Part shown: piece by piece, positions 6,834-14,059 of the stretch
How positions within the stretch are numbered: position 1 is the stretch's first letter
Layout: each line of letters begins with the position of its first letter
Origin: NORP309 sp045107085
GTDB lineage: Bacteria; Pseudomonadota; Gammaproteobacteria; Xanthomonadales; Marinicellaceae
DNA: 14,111 bases
Reading direction: 5' to 3'
NCBI GenBank assembly: GCA_045107085.1
Contig: JBGCFT010000242.1
Location: 1-14,111, forward strand
Notes under the pieces: generated by a model
Told to the model about the DNA's origin: nothing
Database searches by the model: none
Seen by the model: only the letters and a program-made list of their open reading frames with translations
Translations under genes and position numbers: made by a program

Positions 6834-8144
6834 ATGATTAAAGCAGAAGAATTTAAAAAACGTCGAAATCAAATTTCAAAAATTATTGGTCCTGATGCCA
6901 TTGCGATTATCAGAGCAAAAGATATTGCAATTAGGAATGGAGATGCTGATTACAAGTATAGACCAGACAGCAATTTTTATTACTTGACCGGATGCCACGA
7001 ACCTGACTCTTTACTGGTTATATGCCCTGGATATGTGTATGGTGATGACATCTTGTTTTGTCGAGAAATTGATAAAGTCAATGAAATTTGGAATGGTCCA
7101 ATGTTGGGTTTAGATAAAGCTAAAGCAGAACTTTTATTCGATAATTCATTTGATATAAAATCAATAGACGTGCAGATACCTCAAATTATGCAAGGACGCG
7201 AAAAAGTGTATTTTATGTTGGGCGAAGACTCAAATTTTGATAAAACCGTCGTTGCTTGGACTAACTCTGTAAAAAAAGAAAAATGGGCAAAATCTCAAGC
7301 GCCTCATGAATTGGTCTCTATTAAAAACTATCTAGATGACATGCGAGTTTATAAGAGTAAAGATGAAATTCGTTGCATGCAGGAATCTGCTAATATTGCA
7401 GCTGAAGCACACATCAAAATGATGAAAGCTTGTAGACCTGGTCTTTTTGAATTTAATCTGAAGGCGGAATATATGCACCATTTGACAAACTATAATTCAC
7501 AGCCCAGTTATTTGCCTATTATTGGTGGAGGTAAAAATGCATGCATTCTTCATTATGTCAATAACAACGAAGTTTTAAATGATGGTGATTTGGTATTAAT
7601 AGATGCGGGTGCTGAATGTGGTTACTATGCATCTGATATCACCAGAACATTTCCAGTTAATGGAAGATATTCAAAAGCTCAGAAACAAATTTATAACATT
7701 GTCTTAGAGGCTCATGCAGCAGCTGTTAAAGTTGTTAAACCTGGTAGCCATTGGAATGAACCTCACGAAGCAGCAGTCAAAGTCATTGCTCAAGGATTAT
7801 TAGATTTGGGACTTTTGAAGGGAGAGCTAGAAACTGTTCTTCAAAATCACTTATATGCTGAATTTTATATGCATAAAACTGGGCATTGGTTGGGTCTAGA
7901 TGTCCATGATTGTGGAGAATACAGTGTTGATGGTTTGTGGGTTGAACTTGAAGCCGGAATGGTTTTAACCATTGAACCTGGAATATATATAGGCCATGAT
8001 GCGAAAGTTCCTGATAAGTTTAAAGGCATCGGCATAAGAATTGAAGATGATGTACTTGTTACAAGAGATGGTAATAAAATATTGAGCAACAAAGTCCCCC
8101 GCGAAATTGAAGAAATTGAAGCAATTATGGAGAAATCAGCATGA
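6834..8144 (+). CDS. pepP: Xaa-Pro aminopeptidase (PepP)
   Basis: PepP removes the N-terminal residue from peptides with proline in second position, using a dinuclear (Mn) site; it is cytoplasmic, and no signal peptide is present. The 436 residues match E. coli PepP (about 440). The N-terminal AMP_N domain (about 1-135) carries YKYRPDSNFYYLTG. The C-terminal pita-bread domain keeps all five metal ligands: D257 (LIDAGAE), D268 (ASDITRTFP), H351 (KTGHWLGLDVHD), E381 (IEPGIYI) and E404 (IRIEDDVLV). It is first in a two-gene operon: its TGA overlaps the ATG of the exported amidohydrolase by ATGA, so translation is probably coupled. In many gammaproteobacteria pepP sits with ubiH/visC genes, which are absent here. 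No Shine-Dalgarno precedes the ATG. Confidence 0.96.
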   Translation: MIKAEEFKKRRNQISKIIGPDAIAIIRAKDIAIRNGDADYKYRPDSNFYYLTGCHEPDSLLVICPGYVYGDDILFCREIDKVNEIWNGPMLGLDKAKAELLFDNSFDIKSIDVQIPQIMQGREKVYFMLGEDSNFDKTVVAWTNSVKKEKWAKSQAPHELVSIKNYLDDMRVYKSKDEIRCMQESANIAAEAHIKMMKACRPGLFEFNLKAEYMHHLTNYNSQPSYLPIIGGGKNACILHYVNNNEVLNDGDLVLIDAGAECGYYASDITRTFPVNGRYSKAQKQIYNIVLEAHAAAVKVVKPGSHWNEPHEAAVKVIAQGLLDLGLLKGELETVLQNHLYAEFYMHKTGHWLGLDVHDCGEYSVDGLWVELEAGMVLTIEPGIYIGHDAKVPDKFKGIGIRIEDDVLVTRDGNKILSNKVPREIEEIEAIMEKSA

Positions 8145-9397
8145 AAAAAATAGTACTAACGTTATTGCTTGGCTCGTCCATGGCGCATTCTTTAACTTTG
8201 CATTGTGGCAATATGTTAGATGTCAATTCAGGAAAGATGTTGACCAATATTTATGTTAAAACCAATAATGGTAAATTCGAAGTGATCGAAAAATTTAACA
8301 ACCAACCAATTGATTTAGATTTTTCTAAACAATACTGTTTGCCAGGTTTAATTGACATGCACACGCATTTATCATTTGAATATTCTAAAAACAGATATTC
8401 TGATAAATACCAATTAAATGAAGCAGACTATGCCTTTGATTCTGTATTGTATGCCAAAAGAACATTGGAGGCAGGATTTACTACAGTAAGAGATTTAGGC
8501 GATGTTTTTAATGTAACAATCGCATTAAAAAAAGCCATAAATAAAGGAACAATTCAGGGCCCAAGAATTTTCACAGTGGGTAAATCTCTTGCCACTACAG
8601 GAGGTCACGCTGACCCTTCAAATGGTTACAGGCAAGGGTTGTTGCCTAATCCAGGCCCTAAAAATGGTGTTGTTAATGGTGTGGCAGAAGCAGCACAAGC
8701 AGTGAGGCAACGTTATCAAGATGGGGCTGATTTGATAAAAATAACAGCAACTGGCGGTGTACTTTCACAAGCTTCGAGTGGAGATAATGCTCAATTTAAT
8801 GAACAAGAGTTAGAGAGTATTGTTGCAACAGCAAGCGATTATGGTTTTAAAGTGGCCGCTCATGCTCATGGAAAAGAGGGCATGAAAAGAGCAATAATTG
8901 CTGGTGTAGCTAGTATCGAACACGGGACTTATTCTGATAATGAAATTATCGATCTTATGAAAAAGCATGGCACTTATTTGGTGCCAACATTGATTGCTGG
9001 AGAATGGGTAACTCAAAAATCACAAATTAAGGATTTTTTTCCTGAAGTTGTGGCTAAAAAAGCAGCAACCATTGGGCCATTGATTGCGCAATCATTTGAA
9101 AATGCCCATAAAGCTGGAGTTAATATCGCTTTTGGAACAGATTCTGGTGTCAGTGCTCATGGAGATAATGGAAAAGAATTTGCTTTGATGGTAATGTCAG
9201 GCATGTCTGAAATTGAAGCGATTCAATCGGCTACTGTTAACGCTGCTTTGTTATTGGGCCAAGATAAAAAACTGGGCTCAATTGAGAAAGGAAAACTGGC
9301 GGATTTAATTGTTGTTTCAAAAAATCCATTGCTTGAAATTGAAGTTCTAGAAGAAATTCAAACAGTGATAAAAGCAGGGATTATCGAGTTTCAATAA
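8141..9397 (+). CDS. exported amidohydrolase (Xaa-Pro dipeptidase / imidazolonepropionase-like)
   Basis: This is a binuclear zinc amidohydrolase-superfamily enzyme of 418 aa. An N-terminal signal peptide (MKKIVLTLLLGSSMAHS, cleavage likely near residue 17) predicts export to the periplasm. The metal-site motifs are complete: H74 and H76 (DMHTHLSFE), K200 (GADLIKITATGG, the carboxylated lysine), H241/H243 (AAHAHG), H261 (SIEHGTY) and D334 (FGTDSGV). The closest characterised relatives I know are prolidase-like dipeptidases of the cog1228 group, which cleave Xaa-Pro or Xaa-Arg/Lys dipeptides. True HutI imidazolonepropionase is cytoplasmic and lies in hut operons, so that name is less likely. 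The four-base overlap with pepP suggests joint use of proline-containing peptides. Exact substrate specificity cannot be read from the sequence. Confidence 0.88.
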   Translation: MKKIVLTLLLGSSMAHSLTLHCGNMLDVNSGKMLTNIYVKTNNGKFEVIEKFNNQPIDLDFSKQYCLPGLIDMHTHLSFEYSKNRYSDKYQLNEADYAFDSVLYAKRTLEAGFTTVRDLGDVFNVTIALKKAINKGTIQGPRIFTVGKSLATTGGHADPSNGYRQGLLPNPGPKNGVVNGVAEAAQAVRQRYQDGADLIKITATGGVLSQASSGDNAQFNEQELESIVATASDYGFKVAAHAHGKEGMKRAIIAGVASIEHGTYSDNEIIDLMKKHGTYLVPTLIAGEWVTQKSQIKDFFPEVVAKKAATIGPLIAQSFENAHKAGVNIAFGTDSGVSAHGDNGKEFALMVMSGMSEIEAIQSATVNAALLLGQDKKLGSIEKGKLADLIVVSKNPLLEIEVLEEIQTVIKAGIIEFQ

Positions 9398-9402
9398 TCC
9401 CT
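9376..9402. terminator. hairpin over the stop codon, between convergent genes
   Basis: AGGGATTAT (9376-9384) and ATAATCCCT (9394-9402) form a perfect 9-bp stem with a 9-nt loop, and the amidohydrolase stop TAA (9395-9397) lies in the second arm. On the plus strand no U-tract follows. On the minus strand the stem is followed by GCTTTTATC, so it might better terminate transcripts of the gcv operon coming from the right. It may be a bidirectional or weak terminator. Confidence 0.4.
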
Positions 9403-9459
9403 TCAGTTAAAAAAATGTAGCCTTATCAGTAACTTAAATTATACTCATTTAAGCATTGG

Positions 9460-10815
9460 TTATAAGATAGAACTAAGCGCCGTTAAGTATTCATCCATAT
9501 CATCAAGTGTTTTGGTTTCTGTAACACATATTGACATGGCATGACCAAGCTCTGGATATTTTTCGCTTAAATCAACACCAGCAATGATGTCTTGTTTGGC
9601 TAATTCTTCGATAATAGTGTTAATTGGCTTGTCTAATTGAACAATTATTTCATGGAAATTCGCACCGGAGAAAAGAACTTTAATGGTCTCAATTTTTTCA
9701 ATTTTTGACTTCAAATATTCAAGATTTTGCATACAACAAGTGGCCACATTTTTCAGCCCGTTTTCACCTAATAAAGCCATATAAATAGTTGCAGCGGTAA
9801 CCATTAAACCTTGGTTGGTACAAATATTAGATGTAGCCTTTGCGCGTCTTATGTGCTGTTCTCTGGCTTGAAAGGCCAATGTAAATCCAGTTTTTCCATC
9901 AAGATCCGTTGTTTGTCCAACAATACGCCCGGGCATATTGCGAATATATTTTTGTCGGGTTGTCATAAAGCCAAAGTATGGTCCGCCTGATGAGAGCGGA
10001 ACGCCAAATGGTTGTCCTTCTCCAACACAAATATCAACTCCAGAATCTCCCCATTCACCTGGCGGTTTAAGGAGTGCTAATGAAGTTGGGTTGACCACGG
10101 CAATTGCAAAGGTATTATTTGTATGTGCCCAGTTAGTCAAGGTATCAACATCTTCAAACACACCAAAATAATTTGGTTGAGGAATAACTATTGCAGTAAT
10201 GTCTTCCTCTGAATATTGTTCTAAATTCTTTAAGTCTATTTTGCCAGTTTTTTTATCGTAATCTACATCGGTAATTGTAATGCCTTGATTATGAACTATA
10301 TTTTTCAAAACTTCTGTATAAACAGGATTGACGGTTCTTGGAACCAGTACAACTTTGGATTTTGATTTTTTATTGGCCCTAACTGCCATGATCACAGCTT
10401 CTGCCAGTGCTGAAGATCCATCATATAATGAAGCATTACTGACCTCCATTCCTGTCAGCTTTGCCATCATGGTTTGGTATTCATAAATCACTTGAAGAGA
10501 ACCTTGAGAAACTTCAGCTTGATAGGGAGTATAAGCTGTGTAGTATTCTCCTCGTGTCGTTAATTGCCAGATTGCTGCGGGAATATGGTGTTCATAAGCT
10601 CCAGCTCCTGCATAGCACTTTAATTGATTGTTAAGTCGTGCTTTATCTTTAATAAAACGACTGACTTGCATTTCATTTAATTGAGGGGGTACTTTTTCTA
10701 ATGCTGAGATTTTCAAATCAGTAGGGATTTCATCAAATAAATGTTCAATACTATCAACATCAATGGCTTTTAGCATGGATTTGATGTCTTCAGGAGTGTG
10801 TGGAATAAATGGCAT
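9460..10815 (-). CDS. gcvPA: glycine dehydrogenase (decarboxylating) subunit 1, GcvPA
   Basis: This is the N-terminal half of the split P-protein of the glycine cleavage system, which decarboxylates glycine and passes the aminomethyl group to the lipoyl arm of GcvH. At 451 aa it matches the family length of about 450. Recognisable segments are the N-terminal FIPHTPEDIKSML, CYAGAGAYEHHIPAA, TAYTPYQAEVSQG, NASLYDGSSALAEA, GEGQPFGVPLSSGGPYFG and the late TSNICTNQ. The PLP-binding lysine belongs to the other half, GcvPB, so this subunit needs a partner that is not in the window. It is third in gcvT-gcvH-gcvPA, 22 nt after gcvH, with GAGAAG four bases before the ATG as ribosome binding site. It ends convergent to the amidohydrolase. 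Confidence 0.96.
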   Translation of the reverse strand: MPFIPHTPEDIKSMLKAIDVDSIEHLFDEIPTDLKISALEKVPPQLNEMQVSRFIKDKARLNNQLKCYAGAGAYEHHIPAAIWQLTTRGEYYTAYTPYQAEVSQGSLQVIYEYQTMMAKLTGMEVSNASLYDGSSALAEAVIMAVRANKKSKSKVVLVPRTVNPVYTEVLKNIVHNQGITITDVDYDKKTGKIDLKNLEQYSEEDITAIVIPQPNYFGVFEDVDTLTNWAHTNNTFAIAVVNPTSLALLKPPGEWGDSGVDICVGEGQPFGVPLSSGGPYFGFMTTRQKYIRNMPGRIVGQTTDLDGKTGFTLAFQAREQHIRRAKATSNICTNQGLMVTAATIYMALLGENGLKNVATCCMQNLEYLKSKIEKIETIKVLFSGANFHEIIVQLDKPINTIIEELAKQDIIAGVDLSEKYPELGHAMSICVTETKTLDDMDEYLTALSSIL

Positions 10816-10837
10816 TAAGCTTCTCGTTAGTTACGTG

Positions 10838-11227
10838 TTAATCTTCATCTGCAATAGAGTTTCTGTATTCTTCTGCGGACATTAAATCTTTCATGTCATC
10901 AGCATTATCAACTTCCATTTCAAATATCCAGCCATCATCATAAGGAGACTCATTGATTAATTCAGGTGCATCTTCCAAAGCATCATTAACTGCCACTACT
11001 GTGCCTGCGATTGGAGCATAAATATCAGAAGCTGTTTTTACAGATTCAACAACACCACATTCATCACCTGTGACATAAGTGTCTTCTTCAGGTAATTCTA
11101 CAAACACAATATCACCCAATGCACTTTGTGCGTGTTCAGTGATACCAACTCTTATATTGCCATTTTCTAATTGCTCAATCCACTCATGAGATTCTGTGTA
11201 TTTGAAATTGTCTAGAACATAACTCAT
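10838..11227 (-). CDS. gcvH: glycine cleavage system H protein
   Basis: GcvH is the small lipoylated carrier that shuttles the aminomethyl intermediate between GcvP, GcvT and the L-protein. It has 129 aa, as in E. coli. The lipoylation site is Lys64 in GVVESVKTASDIYAP, the standard position, and the N-terminus YTESHEWIE and segment GITEHAQSALGDIVFVELPE are canonical. The acidic composition is usual for the family. AGAGGAAA a few bases before the ATG is a good ribosome binding site. It lies 17 nt after gcvT and 22 nt before gcvPA, so the three genes are probably one transcript. Confidence 0.98.
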   Translation of the reverse strand: MSYVLDNFKYTESHEWIEQLENGNIRVGITEHAQSALGDIVFVELPEEDTYVTGDECGVVESVKTASDIYAPIAGTVVAVNDALEDAPELINESPYDDGWIFEMEVDNADDMKDLMSAEEYRNSIADED

Positions 11228-11244
11228 TTTTGTTTCCTCTTATT

Positions 11245-12318
11245 TTAAATATTCGAAATACCGTTTCTAACAAACGGTAATTTTACCAATTCTACTGATA
11301 ATTCTTTTTTACGTATTTGTACTTTAACATCCTGACCAAAGTTTTTATCGACTATGGCCATTGCGATTGCGGAATCGGTTGTAGGCGAATAGGATCCGCT
11401 GGTTATTACTCCTGTTAATCCATTTTCGTCAACCAAAACTTGATCGTGGCGTAATATTCCGCGTGTCTTCAATACAACTCCAGTCATCTTTTTTGTAACA
11501 CCATTGTTCCTTATGGTTTGTAGTGCATCAGCGCCATTAAAGTTTAAATCTTGTTTTCGGACAGTCCAGGCTAACCCACATTCAATGGGCGAAATAGCCT
11601 CATTCATATCTTGGCCATAAAGGTGCATTCCAGCTTCCAGTCTTAAGGTGTCTCTTGCACCAAGGCCACATGGCTTGACTCCTGATTGTATGAGTTTATC
11701 CCATAATGCGTTGGCATATTGTTCTGGTAGAATTATTTCTACACCATCTTCACCCGTGTAACCAGTTCGTCCAATAAAATAATTAGCATGATCAATTGCG
11801 CTAAATTTATTCAGCGATTTTAGTTCTGCAGAGATGTCACTGGGCAATAAATTCAGACAACTTTTGATTGCCTCTGGTCCTTGAACTGCTATCATTGCTA
11901 ATTCAGACATTTCTGTCATCTGACAATCAAACTCTGCAATTTGTTTTTCAAACCATGCTAAATCTTTTTCTCTTGTGCCTGCATTAACAACGACACGAAA
12001 TGTATTTGTTGATCTTTTATAGACAATTAAGTCGTCTATAATTCCACCATCATTATTTAACATGGTTGAGTAGAGTGCTTTTCCATTGTCTAATTTTCTG
12101 ACGTCATTTGCCAATAATTTTAATAAGAAAAGTTCGCTATCAGAACCATGTAAATCAATGACAGTCATGTGTGATACATCAAACATGCCTTTGTCTTTTC
12201 TGACAGCATGGTGCTCCTCAATTTGAGAACCATAGTTAATTGGCATATGCCATCCTCCAAAATCTACCATTTTGGCACCAGCATCAATATGCGCTTGATG
12301 TAAACATGTTTTTTTCAT
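11245..12318 (-). CDS. gcvT: aminomethyltransferase, glycine cleavage T protein
   Basis: GcvT transfers the methylene group from aminomethyl-GcvH to tetrahydrofolate, releasing ammonia and forming 5,10-methylene-THF. The 357 residues match the family (about 360). Diagnostic segments are MVDFGGWHMPINYG, MFDVSHM, the folate-site NNDGGIIDDLIVYK with the conserved aspartate, VQGPEA, GYTGEDGVEI and GLGARDTLRLEAGM. I use ATG 12318 rather than TTG 12324, because AAGAAG lies six bases before the ATG as ribosome binding site. It is the first gene of gcvT-gcvH-gcvPA. The 77 bp upstream, shared with the divergent adenosyltransferase gene, is too short for a tandem glycine riboswitch. Confidence 0.97.
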   Translation of the reverse strand: MKKTCLHQAHIDAGAKMVDFGGWHMPINYGSQIEEHHAVRKDKGMFDVSHMTVIDLHGSDSELFLLKLLANDVRKLDNGKALYSTMLNNDGGIIDDLIVYKRSTNTFRVVVNAGTREKDLAWFEKQIAEFDCQMTEMSELAMIAVQGPEAIKSCLNLLPSDISAELKSLNKFSAIDHANYFIGRTGYTGEDGVEIILPEQYANALWDKLIQSGVKPCGLGARDTLRLEAGMHLYGQDMNEAISPIECGLAWTVRKQDLNFNGADALQTIRNNGVTKKMTGVVLKTRGILRHDQVLVDENGLTGVITSGSYSPTTDSAIAMAIVDKNFGQDVKVQIRKKELSVELVKLPFVRNGISNI

Positions 12319-12328
12319 TAACAACTTC

Positions 12329-12358
12329 TTGCTATTTTTAAATTGAGTGAACTATACT
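12329..12358. promoter_or_regulatory. overlapping divergent promoters of gcvT and the adenosyltransferase gene
   Basis: On the plus strand TTGCTA (12329-12334), an 18-bp spacer and TATACT (12353-12358) form a plausible promoter for the adenosyltransferase gene. On the minus strand TATAGT (12356-12351) is a -10 candidate for gcvT with a start near 12344 and a leader of about 26 nt; its -35 is poor. The two -10 boxes share the bases ACTATACT, so RNA polymerase could not occupy both at once. Confidence 0.4.
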
Positions 12359-12395
12359 AAATATTAATTATTAACACCAGCAGAATTTAAAGAAT

Positions 12396-12923
12396 ATGGG
12401 TAATAGATTAAGTAAAATTGTGACCAAGACTGGCGATGATGGAAGCACAGGACTAGCGTCTGGAAAACGGGTATCAAAAGCGGATAATATAATTGAAGCG
12501 ATTGGCAGTATTGATGAGTTAAATAGCAGCATTGGGATGGTATTGTCAGCGTCTAAAAACATAGAATTAAACAAAGAGCTTACTCAGCTCCAGCACAATC
12601 TTTTTAATTGTGGAGGCGATTTGTGTTTAGAAGGATCTATACTGATAACTCATGAACACATTAAAGAGATTGAAAGATCACTAGAAAACTATAATCAACA
12701 ATTGGCACCGCTTAAAAATTTTATATTACCATCAGGCAGTGAATTAACATCAAGGGTTCATATGGCTCGCAGTATATGTAGAAGGGCAGAGCGCATATTG
12801 GTAAAAGCCCATGAAGATAATGAATTTAATCCATTGCTTTTGGTGTTTGTTAACCGTTTATCGGATTGGTTGTTTGTTATAGCTCGTATCACGGATGAAA
12901 CAGAGGAGGAGTTGTGGTGTTAA
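12396..12923 (+). CDS. corrinoid (cob(I)alamin) adenosyltransferase, PduO type
   Basis: This enzyme moves the 5'-deoxyadenosyl group of ATP to the cobalt of reduced corrinoid to make adenosylcobalamin. It acts in the cytoplasm as a trimer of five-helix bundles. It has 175 aa, slightly shorter than the usual 180-190. The N-terminal ATP-binding strand-loop is TKTGDDGSTGLASGKRVSKAD with positions about 10-30, followed by GSIDELNSSIG, FILPSGSE (109-116), the conserved MARSICRRAERILVKA (123-138) and FVNRLSDWLFVIAR (151-164). The family usually has LPGG where this protein has LPSG. No strong ribosome binding site precedes the ATG. It is divergent from gcvT and convergent, with a 4-bp gap, to a BtuF-like gene, which fits a role in B12 salvage. 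EutT and BtuR-type enzymes are excluded by sequence. Confidence 0.93.
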   Translation: MGNRLSKIVTKTGDDGSTGLASGKRVSKADNIIEAIGSIDELNSSIGMVLSASKNIELNKELTQLQHNLFNCGGDLCLEGSILITHEHIKEIERSLENYNQQLAPLKNFILPSGSELTSRVHMARSICRRAERILVKAHEDNEFNPLLLVFVNRLSDWLFVIARITDETEEELWC

Positions 12924-12953
12924 GAGATTATGACTGAAAACTACATAATTTCT
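12923..12953. terminator. hairpin spanning both stop codons of convergent genes
   Basis: Bases 12923-12932 pair with 12944-12953 to form a 10-bp stem (one G-T wobble) with an 11-nt loop. The stem starts at the last base of the adenosyltransferase stop codon and includes the stop codon of the BtuF-like gene (12928-12930). No U-tract follows on either strand, so it is not a classical intrinsic terminator. It may block read-through or protect 3' ends. Confidence 0.3.
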
Positions 12954-13794
12954 CAATGCCCTTAAGTATTCTCATAGTGGGTCTTGAGAAATAGTCAGGG
13001 TCTATAGTTAATATCCTGTTGTTTTTTACAGCGTCCAAGCTTGTCCATTTTTGCCATTGTTGATCTTTAGCTTTTGAGATATTAATAATAATTTGTGGAT
13101 TTTTATTGATAACCGCTTCGACTGAAACTGTTGCGGATTTTTGTTTTAAACCTGAAAATATATTTTTATATCCACAATATTCAATCGCCTCACTCATCCA
13201 ATGTTTTCCTGAAACAGTGTAAAGTGGTTGGTGAAATGTTTCGATAAAAGCAGTCTGCTTGGTATGTTTTTTGGGTATTAATTCTTCGATTGTGGTGTTA
13301 AATAAACTAATATTTTTATCTGCAAATGTCGAAGTACCAGTCAACTTAGCAATGGCTTTTATGGCTTTAGGAATGTCAGATAAGTTATTAATAACAATGT
13401 CTACCACATTGATATTTAAGGATTTTAATTTTTTCACAGTAGACGATGGTGTGCCGCCAGACCAACTCAGTACATAATTTGGTTTTAATGCCAATATGGA
13501 TTCAAAATCAACTTTGTAAGCATCGCCAATAATTTTTATTGATTTTACCTGCTCAGGATAATCACTGTATGAGACTACTCCTACTAAGTTATTGATGGCG
13601 CCAGCAGAATGGACCAACTCAGCAAGATGAGGTGCTAAAGTGATTAATTTAATATTTTTGGATTCACTGCTATTGTCTTCTAAATGAATATTAGAATCAC
13701 AAGAGTAAATTAACAAAAAACCACATAAAATGAGCATCTGTAGATAATATTTATTGTGTTGATTTAACTTTTGCATTGAATAAATTTCAGTCAT
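12928..13794 (-). CDS. btuF: BtuF-like cobalamin-binding lipoprotein
   Basis: This is a periplasmic-binding protein of the BtuF/FepB class (288 aa), expected to capture vitamin B12 for a BtuCD ABC transporter. Similarity to E. coli BtuF runs throughout: ITLAPHLAELVHSAGA (51-66), VVSYSDYPEQ (73-82), LALKPNYVLSWSGGT (101-115), YTVSGKHWM (192-200), CGYKNIFSG and the late DYFSRPTMRI (267-276). The N-terminus has a basic region, a hydrophobic stretch (about 18-30) and a probable lipobox IYSC with Cys32; Asp33 at +2 predicts retention in the inner membrane. A start at Met7 (ATG 13776) is equally possible; neither ATG has a good ribosome binding site. A promoter is visible upstream. No btuC or btuD is in the window. 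A siderophore or haem binder is a weaker alternative, and the adjacent adenosyltransferase gene favours B12. Confidence 0.82.
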   Translation of the reverse strand: MTEIYSMQKLNQHNKYYLQMLILCGFLLIYSCDSNIHLEDNSSESKNIKLITLAPHLAELVHSAGAINNLVGVVSYSDYPEQVKSIKIIGDAYKVDFESILALKPNYVLSWSGGTPSSTVKKLKSLNINVVDIVINNLSDIPKAIKAIAKLTGTSTFADKNISLFNTTIEELIPKKHTKQTAFIETFHQPLYTVSGKHWMSEAIEYCGYKNIFSGLKQKSATVSVEAVINKNPQIIINISKAKDQQWQKWTSLDAVKNNRILTIDPDYFSRPTMRILKGIEKLCSFQS

Positions 13795-13840
13795 GCTGAC
13801 AGTGATAATAGGAATTGTTTAGAATTAGATAAGCTATCGC

Positions 13841-13870
13841 ATCATATAGGGTAAGGTATTAATTTGTCTA
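13841..13870 (-). promoter_or_regulatory. promoter of the BtuF-like gene
   Basis: On the minus strand TAGACA (13870-13865), an 18-bp spacer and TATGAT (13846-13841) match the sigma70 consensus at 5/6 and 5/6. Transcription would start near 13834, giving a leader of about 40 nt to ATG 13794 or 58 nt to ATG 13776. The leader is too short for a cobalamin riboswitch, and no B12 box is present. Confidence 0.5.
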
Positions 13871-13879
13871 TACAATTCT

Positions 13880-13893
13880 AATGAATATTCATT
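13880..13893. repeat. 14-bp perfect palindrome upstream of btuF promoter
   Basis: AATGAATATTCATT is a perfect palindrome about 10 bp upstream of the -35 box of the BtuF-like gene. It could be an operator for a dimeric regulator. It does not match LexA, Fur or CRP boxes that I know. In AT-rich DNA a chance palindrome is possible. Confidence 0.25.
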
Positions 13894-14041
13894 CTGAAGA
13901 CTCAATTAATCATTTTTAATATAGACTTATTCCAGATATGTAATTTGTGATATGTTTTTTTCAAATGTAGAGAGACCTTTGCTCGATTAGTGAAAGAAGA
14001 TAAAAAGTTTAAAAAAGCATCACTCTGCGTTTCAAAATTTG

Positions 14042-14059
14042 CTAATAACTAGTTATTAG
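14042..14059. repeat. 18-bp perfect palindrome at the end of a putative reading frame
   Basis: CTAATAACTAGTTATTAG is a perfect 18-bp palindrome. It contains the two in-frame TAA stops of the partial minus-strand reading frame. It could be a weak terminator or a stop-codon trap at the end of an insertion-sequence gene. Confidence 0.5.

Noticed and set aside
12319..12395. Glycine riboswitch upstream of gcvT
   Set aside because: The gap is 77 bp and AT-rich; it is too short for a tandem aptamer and shows no conserved GGA-type core or long paired structure.
13795..13971. Cobalamin riboswitch upstream of the BtuF-like gene
   Set aside because: No B12 box (GCCACTG-like) is visible on the minus strand, and the predicted leader is only 40-58 nt.
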